The position numbers and the translations under genes are program-made. The notes below the pieces were generated by a model. The model did no database searches and was not told the origin of the DNA. It saw nothing but the letters and a program-made list of their open reading frames with translations. Source: Frankia sp. RB7 (GTDB lineage: Bacteria > Pseudomonadota > Alphaproteobacteria > Rhizobiales > Xanthobacteraceae). Taken from it: a DNA stretch of 64,000 bases. The first letter of the stretch is position 1. Each line of letters opens with the position of its first letter. The stretch spans positions 248,001-312,000 of the forward strand of contig JAUEPE010000001.1 of NCBI GenBank assembly GCA_030403585.1, in the 5' to 3' direction. Shown piece after piece: positions 18,525 to 26,264 of the stretch.

Positions 18525-18734
18525 TTAAGCCAGCGAGAGATTCTCAGCGCTGACCTTGCCCCGCATCTTGTCGGTCTTGGCCTCGAAGTTGACCTTTTGG
18601 CCCTCAGCGAGACCGCCAAGACCAGCCCGCTCGACCGCGCTGATGTGAACGAACACATCCTGGCCGCCGTCGTCGGGCTGAATGAATCCGAAGCCCTTCT
18701 GGCCGTTGAACCACTTCACAGTACCTGTCGTCAT
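18525..18734 (-). CDS. cspA: Cold-shock domain protein
   Basis: A 69-residue single cold-shock domain. RNP1 is KGFGFIQPD and RNP2 is DVFVHISAV, in the usual order after [12 protein letters not shown]. Such proteins bind single-stranded RNA and DNA and melt mRNA structure. The start at 18734 has GGAGA 8 bases upstream; upstream in-frame starts lack family similarity. A long leader is likely, as there is no gene for over 400 bp upstream. Confidence 0.95.
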   Translation of the reverse strand: MTTGTVKWFNGQKGFGFIQPDDGGQDVFVHISAVERAGLGGLAEGQKVNFEAKTDKMRGKVSAENLSLA

Positions 18735-19185
18735 TTTTCTTCTCCAAAGAGCACACATGTGCATTCCGCGTGACACTCACGCAGAACCGTTTCAATTCGT
18801 CGATGTCGATGGAAAAGGAGCCCGCGGGCGCATTCAACAAGGCACAGCGGCTGAACGAACGGCTCCAAGGTATACCTCACCGTCGATATTAGCAAGGCTA
18901 CAGCTGGATTTAATCGGCCCCGGGGGCCTCTACGGAACCTTTGCGGGCTTGAGGACTAAACCCAAGGTCGTCCATCGCAAGGCAGACGAGCCTTCACGAG
19001 CCCCGTCTGACGAGCCCTGTTTGACATGTGCTGTCGGGGCGCGTCACATCGACAAATGCACCCGCGCGACCATGTCCGATCGAAATCATCGCGGAGCAGC
19101 CCAATCCGATCCAATCATCCCTGCGCACGCGGCTGTCGCGCGCAGTCCTGGCCGACCAAGGCAGCCTCAACCAAGGGAGCCGCCG
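18735..19185. other. Divergent region between cold-shock gene and rpsU
   Basis: About 450 bp with no supported gene. It should hold the cold-shock leader on the minus strand and the rpsU promoter on the plus strand. TTGACA at 19021-19026 is a possible -35 element for rpsU, with only a weak TCACAT 17 bases later. A 10-bp palindrome AGGTATACCT lies at 18868-18877. Confidence 0.4.
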
Positions 19186-19485
19186 ATGCAGGTTTTCGTC
19201 CGCGACAACAATATCGATCAGGCCCTGCGCGTATTGAAGAAGAGGATGCAGCGCGAAGGCGTCTTCAGGGAGATGCGACGCGCGCGGTTCTACGAGAAAC
19301 CGTCGGAGCAGGCGGCGCGACGGAAGTCCGAAGCGGTGCGGCGCTCGAGGAAGCTGGCGCGGAAGCAGGCCATCCGCGACGGATTGATCGTGGTCAAGCC
19401 GAAGAAGCGCGTTGCAGACGGCGCAAAGCGACCCGCGCACGGAGCTGAAGCAACAGCACCGGCGTCTCCCGCGGTTCGCAGCTAA
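19186..19485 (+). CDS. rpsU: 30S ribosomal protein S21
   Basis: The first 65 residues match S21: [20 protein letters not shown], then [17 protein letters not shown] and a basic [10 protein letters not shown] helix. The protein is 99 residues, against 71 in E. coli. The extra C-terminal tail is rich in alanine, lysine and proline. A GGGAG ribosome site precedes the ATG at 19186; an open frame extending upstream does not look coding. Confidence 0.93.
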   Translation: MQVFVRDNNIDQALRVLKKRMQREGVFREMRRARFYEKPSEQAARRKSEAVRRSRKLARKQAIRDGLIVVKPKKRVADGAKRPAHGAEATAPASPAVRS

Positions 19486-19867
19486 GCCCTCACCGATCTC
19501 CGCCAGCGAGCTGCTCGCGAAGAAACGCCCGTGAGAAACACGTGCCGCTCGCAGAACAATGGGCTAAGCGGCGATCGCGCGAAGAAACTGTAGAACAGCG
19601 CGCAACGCTCGCGCTTGATCGCCGGGCGGGCCGCGATGGTAGCGGCTCGCAACATTCGAGGAAGATCACCGTGATGCAGGCGCGCTGACCAAGTGACGGC
19701 TTTCGTGCGATCGAATGTTTTGCGATACGATCAACGGGCGACCCGGGGCACACCCGGCAAATATCTGCCGCCGTCATGTCGGATCGGCCTGGCTTCGTTC
19801 GTCCTCGGGCCATGATTGGGCAATAGACCCCACCGTCAGGCCCAGCACTTCACAGGGAATAACGACC
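19486..19867. other. Intergenic region, nothing recognised
   Basis: About 380 bp between rpsU and the SRPBCC gene. No convincing gene, repeat or hairpin terminator was seen. Confidence 0.4.
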
Positions 19868-20311
19868 ATGCCAAGCACCGTACGCCTGCACCGCGTTCTC
19901 ACGACCAGCCCGGACAAAATCTATCGCGCCTTCCTGGAGGCGGATGCGTTGGCAAAATGGCTTCCGCCCAACGGTTTCACCTGCACCGTGCATCATCTGG
20001 AGCCGAAGGTCGGAGGCACATTTAAAATGTCGTTCCGAAACTTCACAACCGGAAACGGCCACAGTTTCGGCGGCGAGTATCTCGAGCTCGTTCCCGGCGA
20101 ACGTCTCCGCTACACGGACAAGTTCGAGGACCCCAACCTGCCCGGCGAGATCGAGGTGACGGTGACGCTGAAGAAAGTCCTTGTCGGCACCGAGCTCGAC
20201 GTCACGCAGGCCGGCATTCCCGACGCGATCCCGCCGGAGGCCTGCTATCTCGGCTGGCAGGAATCGCTGCGCAACCTTGCGCGGCTCGTGGAGCCGGAGA
20301 TCAAGCAGTAA
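19868..20311 (+). CDS. SRPBCC (AHSA1-type) ligand-binding protein
   Basis: A 147-residue START-like fold protein. RVLTTSPDKIYRAFLEADALAKWLPP and VGGTFKMSFRNF match the AHSA1/polyketide cyclase-like group, and LGWQESLRNLARLVE is the usual C-terminal helix. Such proteins bind hydrophobic ligands or act with small stress regulators; no partner is visible here. The start at 19868 is preceded by AGGGAA. Confidence 0.85.
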   Translation: MPSTVRLHRVLTTSPDKIYRAFLEADALAKWLPPNGFTCTVHHLEPKVGGTFKMSFRNFTTGNGHSFGGEYLELVPGERLRYTDKFEDPNLPGEIEVTVTLKKVLVGTELDVTQAGIPDAIPPEACYLGWQESLRNLARLVEPEIKQ

Positions 20312-20343
20312 GAGAGGAATGACCTGGTGCACAGCTTCTGCGC

Positions 20344-20464
20344 GGCCATCCCTCGAGACGCCCGCTTTGCGGGCTCCTCAGGATGAGGGCTTGTTTCGCG
20401 GTGAGATTTTAGACCCTCATGGTGAGGAGCGCCGCTATGCGGCGCGTCTCGAACCATGAAGGCC
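20344..20464. repeat. Palindromic intergenic repeat, CGAGACG type
   Basis: The outer arms are GGCCATCCCTCGAGACG and an inverted CGTCTCGAACCATGAAGGCC. The inner part contains CCTCAGGATGAGGG and ACCCTCATGGTGAGGAG. A close relative lies at 37826-37959. It fills the gap between the convergent SRPBCC and Hsp70-like genes. Confidence 0.8.
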
Positions 20465-20467
20465 GAG

Positions 20468-21799
20468 CTAAGCGTCCGCCTTCGGCTTCAGCCCACCATC
20501 CGCGGTCCAGCGGTCCGGCTCGGGACTGTGTCCGATCAAAGCGAGGCCGTAGGCGATCGACTCGAACTGGTCGCCCGCCATCAGGCGCTCGTTGCCGAAC
20601 CGGTCGGCGAACAGTTTTCGCACCGCCGGCACGAACGAGGTGCCGCCGGTCAAGAACACCTTCTCCACCTCGCGCGCGGTGATGGCGGCCTCGCCCAGCA
20701 CCTTGTCGACCGTGGCGCCGAGGCGAGCGATGTCGTCGGCGATCCAGGCGTCGAAGTTTTTCCGCGTGATGGTCGAGCCGAACTCGACACCGCCGCCCTT
20801 GAAGCGGAAGTCGACCTCGTCCCTGGCCGACAGCGCGACCTTGGCGTCCGATACCGCGCGGTACAGCGAAAAGCCGAGATCGAGATCGACGATGGTGATG
20901 AAATCCTCGAGCAGCGCGGGCTTCACCGCGGTGCGCGCAAGCTCCCGCAGCTCGCGCAGATCGCCGTTGCTCTTCATCAGCGCGAGCTGATGCCAGCGCG
21001 CGAGGTTGGTGTAGTGGCTGTTCGGGATCGGCAGCACCTTGTCGAACGAGCGGAAGCTCGAGCCCTTGCCGAGCCGCGGCGAGACCACGTGATCGACGAT
21101 GCGATAGTCGAACGTGTCGCCGGCAATGCCGATGCCGGCGTGGCCAAGCGGCTCGGCGCGCAAGACGCCGCCGGCGCGCGAGAAACGCATCACCGAGAAG
21201 TCGCTGGTGCCGCCGCCGAAATCCGCAACCAGCACGGTGGCATCGCGCTCCAGCCGGCGGGCGAAGGAGAACGCCGCGCCCACGGGCTCATAGACATAGC
21301 GCGCATGGCCGGCGCCGAGGCGTTCGAACGCGGCGCGATAGCGCTGCATGGCCAGATCGTCGTCGGGATTGCCGCCGGCAAAGCGCACGGGCCGGCCGAC
21401 CGTGATGTTGGCCGCCTCAAAGCCGAACTTGTCGCCGCCATGACGCGTCAGCGTGCGCAGGAACGCCGCCAGAATATCCTCGAACTTGAAGCGCTGCCGG
21501 AACACCTGCGTGGTGTTGAAGCTGGAGCTCGCCGCGAAGGTCTTGAACGACTGCAGGAAGCGGTAGACGTGGCGGCCTTCGAGAAACTGCTCGATCGCCC
21601 ACGGGCCGCCTTCGGCCTGGGCACCGGCGCCCGGCCGATCCTCCCAGAAACACAGGGCCGAGACGTAGGTGCTGTGCCGTTGTCCGCCGTGCTCGAAGCG
21701 GATGGCCTCGACCCGGCGATCGTCCACCGCAAGGGCGACGACCGTGTTGCTGGTCCCAAAATCGATGCCGATCGAGACGGCGGGCGAGGCGCTCGACAT
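20468..21799 (-). CDS. Hsp70-like ATPase without substrate domain (YegD-like)
   Basis: This 443-residue protein has all Hsp70/actin ATP-binding motifs: phosphate-1 GIDFGTSNTVVAL near residue 10, phosphate-2 VADFGGGTSDFSV near 190, and adenosine motif VFLTGGTSFVPAV near 390. It ends there, with no peptide-binding domain or lid. This matches the YegD group, whose function is poorly known. It stands alone on the minus strand. Confidence 0.9.
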   Translation of the reverse strand: MSSASPAVSIGIDFGTSNTVVALAVDDRRVEAIRFEHGGQRHSTYVSALCFWEDRPGAGAQAEGGPWAIEQFLEGRHVYRFLQSFKTFAASSSFNTTQVFRQRFKFEDILAAFLRTLTRHGGDKFGFEAANITVGRPVRFAGGNPDDDLAMQRYRAAFERLGAGHARYVYEPVGAAFSFARRLERDATVLVADFGGGTSDFSVMRFSRAGGVLRAEPLGHAGIGIAGDTFDYRIVDHVVSPRLGKGSSFRSFDKVLPIPNSHYTNLARWHQLALMKSNGDLRELRELARTAVKPALLEDFITIVDLDLGFSLYRAVSDAKVALSARDEVDFRFKGGGVEFGSTITRKNFDAWIADDIARLGATVDKVLGEAAITAREVEKVFLTGGTSFVPAVRKLFADRFGNERLMAGDQFESIAYGLALIGHSPEPDRWTADGGLKPKADA

Positions 21800-22107
21800 G
21801 AACCACTCTGCGAGATGATTTGAAAAGGGGGCGAACCACTAGCCGTTTTGCACTGCAGTGCCAAGAGTAGGATCAAGAGGCGGGTTCAAGAGCCGATCCG
21901 TAATGGCCCGGAGCCACTTTCCTTCCTTTGAGGCCCAAACCGCATGTTTTGTGCCCCAGATGGCCCGCTTTAATGAAGCGTTATGCTGCATTGCGGCAAA
22001 TAGAATGCTGCTATGCAATGGCATGCATAGACAGTGGCATCTGGTATACATAGATTGACTTTCGAAATGAGACAGCATCACTGACCGTCTCGAGAAAGGA
22101 AATTCCG
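21800..22107. other. Leader region of the 45-residue ORF
   Basis: The gap upstream of the small ORF holds operator site 3 at 22035-22051. No other gene was recognised. The Hsp70-like gene reads away from it on the minus strand. Confidence 0.5.
22035..22051 (+). promoter_or_regulatory. Operator site 3, TGGCATCTGGTATACAT
   Basis: It matches sites 1 and 2 in the TGGCAT arm and the TGGTAT core, with a degenerate right end. It lies 57 bp before the small ORF at 22108, the same distance as site 2 from gntR. Confidence 0.65.
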
Positions 22108-22245
22108 ATGTCCAAGACCGCTTCCGTCGCGCTCGCGCCCTCCGCCTCGCTGTTCGCCCGCTTCATGGCCGCCGTCGACCGCTTCCTGATGGCGAGCGCC
22201 GAGATCTCCAACCACAACGGCGATCTGCCGCGCTTCGGGCTGTAA
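22108..22245 (+). CDS. 45-residue protein of unknown function in oxalate locus
   Basis: The ORF begins MSKTASVALAPSASLFARFM, continues with a helix AVDRFLMASAEISNH and ends NGDLPRFGL. An AAAGGA ribosome site lies 7 bases before the ATG. It has an operator of the shared type upstream and its own terminator hairpin 73 bp downstream, before the first carrier gene. This gives a complete small transcription unit. The peptide has a moderately amphipathic helix and no clear signal sequence. Function is unknown. Confidence 0.65.
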   Translation: MSKTASVALAPSASLFARFMAAVDRFLMASAEISNHNGDLPRFGL

Positions 22246-22317
22246 GAGCCAGAACGAGGGCCGGCGCGTCGAATTGTCGCGGCGGTTGTAAAACCGGCGA
22301 ACTCCTACTTTTGAAGA

Positions 22318-22340
22318 ATGGCCCTGCTCTGCGGGGCCAT
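22318..22340 (+). terminator. Terminator or attenuator before first carrier gene
   Basis: ATGGCCC / GGGCCAT with inner pairing and a short loop is followed by TTCTATTT. It separates the 45-residue ORF from the carrier gene at 22506. Confidence 0.75.
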
Positions 22341-22436
22341 TTCTATTTGGGAATCGGCACATTCGCGCAGCCTTGAAAACGAGAGCAAAGGAGGTTGCGT
22401 CATAAGCGCACAATGGGCCGGCGCGCGCTTGAAGCT

Positions 22437-22453
22437 TGGCATAATGAATACAA
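22437..22453 (+). promoter_or_regulatory. Operator site 4, TGGCATAATGAATACAA
   Basis: It agrees with site 6 at 14 of 17 positions; the right arm is weaker. It lies 52 bp before the first carrier gene and after the upstream terminator, so that gene has its own control site. Confidence 0.5.
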
Positions 22454-22505
22454 GAATGCCGCCAACGCTCGCTCAAAAAAAACAGAAGCGCTCATTGGAG
22501 GATTC

Positions 22506-23795
22506 ATGACGGAAATGGTGCAGACAACAACGGCTCCTGCGGCCGCCCGCGTCAGCGACACGTATCGCTGGGCGCAACTGGCGATCGGCGTAGCGGCCAT
22601 GGTGATGATCGCCAATTACCAATACGGCTGGACGTTCTTCGTCCCCGACATCCAGAAGAAATTCGGTTGGGATCGCGCCTCGATCCAGTGGGCCTTTACT
22701 CTGTTTGTTTTGTTCGAGACCTGGCTCGTGCCGGTCGAAGGATGGTTTGTCGATAAATACGGTCCGCGCCTCGTCGTGCTCGTCGGCGGCGTGCTCTGCG
22801 CGATCGGCTGGGCGATCAACGCGCAGGCTACCACGCTCAACGGCTTCTATCTCGGCATGATCGTCGCGGGCATCGGCGCAGGCGGCGTCTACGGCACCTG
22901 CGTCGGCAATGCACTGAAATGGTTTCCGGACAAGCGTGGTCTTGCCGCAGGCATCACGGCCGCCGGCTTCGGTGCAGGCTCTGCGCTCACTGTTGCGCCG
23001 ATCCAGGCCATGATCAAGGACTCCGGCTTCCAGACAACTTTTCTCTATTTCGGCCTCGGACAAGGCATTGTCATCTGTATTCTAGCCTTTTTCCTGCTGG
23101 CGCCGAAGCCTGGACAGGTGCCGAACGTGGTGGCGAACGCGGCTCTGGCGCAGACGCGGCGCAACTATCAGCCGACCGAAGTTCTTCGCCAACCGATCTT
23201 CTGGTTGATGTACTTCATGTTCGTCATCGTCGGCGCCGGCGGGTTGATGGTGACGGCGAATTTGAAGCCGATCGCGGTCGACTGGAAGGTCGACGCCGTG
23301 CCGGTCACGCTGATCGGCATGACCATGACCGCGGTGACGTTCGCGGCGACCATCGACCGCGTGCTCAACGGCCTGACGCGTCCGTTCTTCGGCTGGATCT
23401 CCGACATGATCGGCCGCGAGAACACCATGTTCATCGCCTTCGGCATGGAAGGTTTTGGCATCTGGATGCTCTACCTCTGGGGCCAGGACCCGATCTGGTT
23501 CGTGATCCTGTCGGGCTTCGTGTTCTTTGCCTGGGGCGAGATCTACTCGCTGTTCCCCTCGACCTGCACCGACACGTTCGGCGCCAAATTCGCGACCACC
23601 AATGCCGGCCTGCTCTACACAGCGAAAGGCACCGCCGCGTTGCTGGTGCCGCTCGCGAACTACGTGCAGCAGACCTCCGGCCATTGGGACAACGTGTTCA
23701 TCCTCGCGGCCGGCGCCAACATCCTGGCCTCGCTGCTGGCGTTGTTTGTGCTCAAACCCTGGCGCAAGGTCGTGGTCGCGCAATCGACCGTCTGA
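22506..23795 (+). CDS. OxlT-like MFS carrier (oxalate/formate antiporter family), copy 1
   Basis: A 429-residue protein with twelve predicted membrane helices. MFS loop motifs appear as DKYGPRLVVLVGG and KWFPDKRGLAAGITAAGFG. The helix-11 segment LLYTAKGTAALLVPL carries a lysine (about residue 374) that plausibly corresponds to the substrate-binding lysine of OxlT. TRPFFGWISD lies in the helix 8 region. It should exchange oxalate for formate or import oxalate at the inner membrane. The ATG at 22506 follows GGAGG; an ATG nine bases later is possible. A terminator follows. Confidence 0.9.
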   Translation: MTEMVQTTTAPAAARVSDTYRWAQLAIGVAAMVMIANYQYGWTFFVPDIQKKFGWDRASIQWAFTLFVLFETWLVPVEGWFVDKYGPRLVVLVGGVLCAIGWAINAQATTLNGFYLGMIVAGIGAGGVYGTCVGNALKWFPDKRGLAAGITAAGFGAGSALTVAPIQAMIKDSGFQTTFLYFGLGQGIVICILAFFLLAPKPGQVPNVVANAALAQTRRNYQPTEVLRQPIFWLMYFMFVIVGAGGLMVTANLKPIAVDWKVDAVPVTLIGMTMTAVTFAATIDRVLNGLTRPFFGWISDMIGRENTMFIAFGMEGFGIWMLYLWGQDPIWFVILSGFVFFAWGEIYSLFPSTCTDTFGAKFATTNAGLLYTAKGTAALLVPLANYVQQTSGHWDNVFILAAGANILASLLALFVLKPWRKVVVAQSTV

Positions 23796-23825
23796 GCCCG
23801 CTCGCAGACCACCATCTTCCGAACG

Positions 23826-23852
23826 ACGCCCGGCCTCACGGCCGGGCGTTTT
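23826..23852 (+). terminator. Rho-independent terminator after carrier 1
   Basis: A perfect 10-bp stem ACGCCCGGCC / GGCCGGGCGT with a four-base loop is followed by TTTT. It ends the first carrier's transcript, so copy 2 needs its own promoter. Confidence 0.92.
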
Positions 23853-23939
23853 CGTTTTGACCGAATACACCTTAATGCCGTAAACCCGAAGGAACCCTGC
23901 GCTTTTCTTGAGCCGGGCGCCAAGATAGGACTTGCATTC

Positions 23940-23956
23940 TGGAATATGGTATACCA
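23940..23956 (+). promoter_or_regulatory. Operator site 5, TGGAATATGGTATACCA
   Basis: The core TGGTATACCA is a perfect 10-bp palindrome, the best match in the window to an FCD-type operator. It lies 99 bp before the second carrier gene. Confidence 0.75.
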
Positions 23957-24055
23957 AGCTGCCCGCGGCGCTTGCGACGATAAGCCACAATATTTGCGAC
24001 ACTCCGTCATATGGGCGGAAGTGTTGCGACCAGACAGGCGCTTGGGAGGTTGTTG

Positions 24056-25378
24056 ATGATGTCCAGCACGGATGGCGCCGTGACCGCTGCGCCCTTACGA
24101 ACCGGTTTCCGTTGGCTCCAGCTCGCCATGGGCATTGTCTGCATGGCGATGATTGCTAACCTGCAATATGGCTGGACGCTGTTCGTCGATCCGATCGATC
24201 ACCAGTATCATTGGGGTCGCGCCGCGATCCAGCTCGCGTTCACCGTCTTCGTCGTCACCGAGACCTGGCTGGTGCCGATCGAGGCCTGGTTCGTCGACAA
24301 ATACGGCCCGCGCCTCGTCATCATGTTCGGCGGCGTGATGATCGCACTGTCGTGGGTACTCAACTCCTACGCCGATAGCCTTCCGCTGCTCTACGCGGCC
24401 GCCGTCGTCGGAGGCATGGGCGCGGGCGCGGTGTACGGCACCTGCGTCGGCAACGCGTTGAAATGGTTTCCCGATCGCCGCGGCCTCGCCGCAGGCGCGA
24501 CGGCCGCGGGCTTCGGCGCGGGCGCAGCTCTCACCGTGGTGCCGATCGCGGCCATGATCGCGACGAGCGGATATCAGCACGCGTTCCTCACCTTCGGCAT
24601 CGGCCAGGGCGTGATCGTGTTCGTACTCGCCTTCTTCATCCAGCCGCCGCGGATCTCGATCCCGCCGAAGAAGAAACAGCTCAACCTGCCGCAGACCAAG
24701 ATCGACTTCACCCCGCCGCAGGTGCTGCGCGCGCCTATTTTCTGGGTGATGTACCTCGTCTTCGTCATGGTCGCCTCCGGCGGCCTGATGACCGCGGCGC
24801 AGATCGCGCCGATCGCGCACGACTTCAAGATCGCCGACACGCCAGTCTCGCTCGCCGGCTTCCAGATGGCGGCGCTGACCTTCGCGATCTCGCTCGACCG
24901 CATCTTCGACGGCTTCGGCCGTCCGTTCTTCGGCTTCGTCTCCGACAATATCGGCCGCGAGAACACCATGTTCATCGCCTTCGGCACGGCGGCGCTGATG
25001 CTGCTGACGCTGTCGGCCTACGGCCACGTCCCGCTCGTGTTCGTGCTTGCTACCGCGGTTTATTTCGGCGTGTTCGGCGAGATCTACTCGCTGTTCCCCG
25101 CAACCTGCGGCGACACTTTCGGTTCGAAATATGCGACCACCAACAACGGCATGCTCTACACTGCGAAGGGCACCGCCTCCCTGCTGGTCCCCCTCGCAAG
25201 CGTGATCTCGGCCGCCTATGGCTGGAAGGCCGTGTTCGTGGTGGCCGTGGCGCTGAACGCGACGGCCGCGCTGATGGCGCTGTTCGTGATCAAGCCGCTG
25301 CGCCGCTCCTTCATCCTGGGCAAGGAAGCCGAGAGCGCCAACGCTGCGACGGCGAGCGCAAAGACCGAGACGGCGTGA
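24056..25378 (+). CDS. OxlT-like MFS carrier, copy 2
   Basis: A 440-residue paralogue of copy 1. It shares GPRLVIMFGG, KWFPDRRGLAAGATAAGFG, GRPFFGFVSDNIGRENTMF and the LYTAKGTASLLVPL lysine segment. The loop between halves (PPKKKQLNLPQTKIDF) and the alanine-rich C-terminal tail differ from copy 1. GGGAGG six bases before the ATG at 24056 sets the start. It has its own operator and terminator, so the two copies may differ in affinity or direction of exchange. Confidence 0.9.
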   Translation: MMSSTDGAVTAAPLRTGFRWLQLAMGIVCMAMIANLQYGWTLFVDPIDHQYHWGRAAIQLAFTVFVVTETWLVPIEAWFVDKYGPRLVIMFGGVMIALSWVLNSYADSLPLLYAAAVVGGMGAGAVYGTCVGNALKWFPDRRGLAAGATAAGFGAGAALTVVPIAAMIATSGYQHAFLTFGIGQGVIVFVLAFFIQPPRISIPPKKKQLNLPQTKIDFTPPQVLRAPIFWVMYLVFVMVASGGLMTAAQIAPIAHDFKIADTPVSLAGFQMAALTFAISLDRIFDGFGRPFFGFVSDNIGRENTMFIAFGTAALMLLTLSAYGHVPLVFVLATAVYFGVFGEIYSLFPATCGDTFGSKYATTNNGMLYTAKGTASLLVPLASVISAAYGWKAVFVVAVALNATAALMALFVIKPLRRSFILGKEAESANAATASAKTETA

Positions 25379-25403
25379 GCCGCCACACTCCTTCACATCC
25401 GTC

Positions 25404-25432
25404 AAAAGGGGCGCAGCGATGCGCCCCTTTTT
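25404..25432 (+). terminator. Rho-independent terminator after carrier 2
   Basis: GGGGCGC(A) / (T)GCGCCCC stem flanked by AAAA and TTTTT, 26 bp after the stop. Confidence 0.93.
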
Positions 25433-25521
25433 CTTTGGCTCCCTGTCTTCTCTGGCAACGACAAACGTCAGCATTGCTGCCGCAAGAATTTTCGGATCAG
25501 CCAAAACCAGCGCTTGACGAT

Positions 25522-25538
25522 TGGCATTATGTATACCA
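25522..25538 (+). promoter_or_regulatory. Operator site 6, TGGCATTATGTATACCA
   Basis: Inverted repeat TGGCAT-N5-ATACCA. TTGACG (25514-25519) lies just before it, as TTGACA does at site 2. It is 33 bp before the CBS gene start. Confidence 0.72.
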
Positions 25539-25571
25539 CACTTCCCTCATCGTTCACCCAGGGAGGTTGCA

Positions 25572-26000
25572 ATGCTGGTCGGAGACATTCTGCGCAAGAA
25601 GACACCGCGCGTTGTCACGGTGCGAATGAACGAAACGGTGGGTATCGCCGCCAAGCTGATGCGGGCCAACAACATCAGCGCGCTGGTGGTGAAGGACGTG
25701 GTCCGCTCCGAAGGCAACACCGCGGTCGGCATGTTCACCGAGCGCGACGTGGTGCGCGCGGTTGCCGAGCACGGCGCGAACGCGGTCAATGTGAAGGTCT
25801 CGCAACTGGTCTCGGTGCAACAGCTGGTCTCCTGCACCTCCTCGGACACGATCGAGCACGTCAGGCATCTGATGAACCGCAATCACATCCGGCACCTGCC
25901 CGTGATCGACGATTACAGCCTCGTCTCCGTCATCAGCATGCGCGACATCGCGGCTGCCATTGACGAGACGATCAACGGCACGTCGCAAGCGGCAGCCTAA
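25572..26000 (+). CDS. Protein of two CBS domains
   Basis: A 142-residue protein made only of a CBS pair. CBS1 contains IAAKLMRANNISALVV and GMFTERDVVRAVAE; CBS2 contains HVRHLMNRNHIRHLPVIDD and VISMRDIAAAIDE. Such pairs bind adenine nucleotides, including AMP, ATP or NAD, and act as energy sensors. GGGAGG precedes the ATG at 25572. The operator ties it to the oxalate carriers, so a role in sensing energy or CoA state during oxalate use is an inference. Confidence 0.9.
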   Translation: MLVGDILRKKTPRVVTVRMNETVGIAAKLMRANNISALVVKDVVRSEGNTAVGMFTERDVVRAVAEHGANAVNVKVSQLVSVQQLVSCTSSDTIEHVRHLMNRNHIRHLPVIDDYSLVSVISMRDIAAAIDETINGTSQAAA

Positions 26001-26021
26001 AGCGTCGGCCACGGAAAAGTT

Positions 26022-26207
26022 GCGCTCCCTCTCCCGCTTGCGGGAGAGGGTTGGGGAGAGGGTGTCTCCGCTGGGGAGACTCCCCCAGAGGATAGAGCCC
26101 TCACCCGCCGCGCTCTTCGAGCACCAAAGCCGAAGCTTGGCTTCGGCGTTCTTAAGAAACGGCCGCCGAGCGCGGCCTGTGCTCTCTCGCAAGCGGGAGA
26201 GGTGCAG
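26022..26207. repeat. Palindromic intergenic repeat, CTCTCCCGC type, long form
   Basis: The outer arms CTCTCCCGCTTGCGGGAGAG and CTCTCGCAAGCGGGAGAG bracket inner GTGTCTCC and GGAGACTC segments and a GAAGCTTGGCTTC hairpin. It is related to 4339-4489. It fills the gap between the CBS and PanE-like genes. Confidence 0.8.
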
Positions 26208-26264
26208 CGAACCCGTGGCACGACCAATCGAACCAACTACCAATTTAGTCCCGCGAGGATTTTC

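Noticed and set aside
18868..18877. AGGTATACCT as another oxalate operator
   Set aside because: It is a palindrome with a GTATAC centre but lacks the TGG/CCA ends and the TGGCAT arm, and lies upstream of a cold-shock gene.
18682..19185. N-terminal extension of the S21 frame
   Set aside because: It overlaps the cold-shock gene on the other strand, and S21 has its own ribosome site at 19186.
20456..21823. Long open frame antisense to the Hsp70-like gene
   Set aside because: The minus strand has all ATP-binding motifs; the plus frame has none and no ribosome site.
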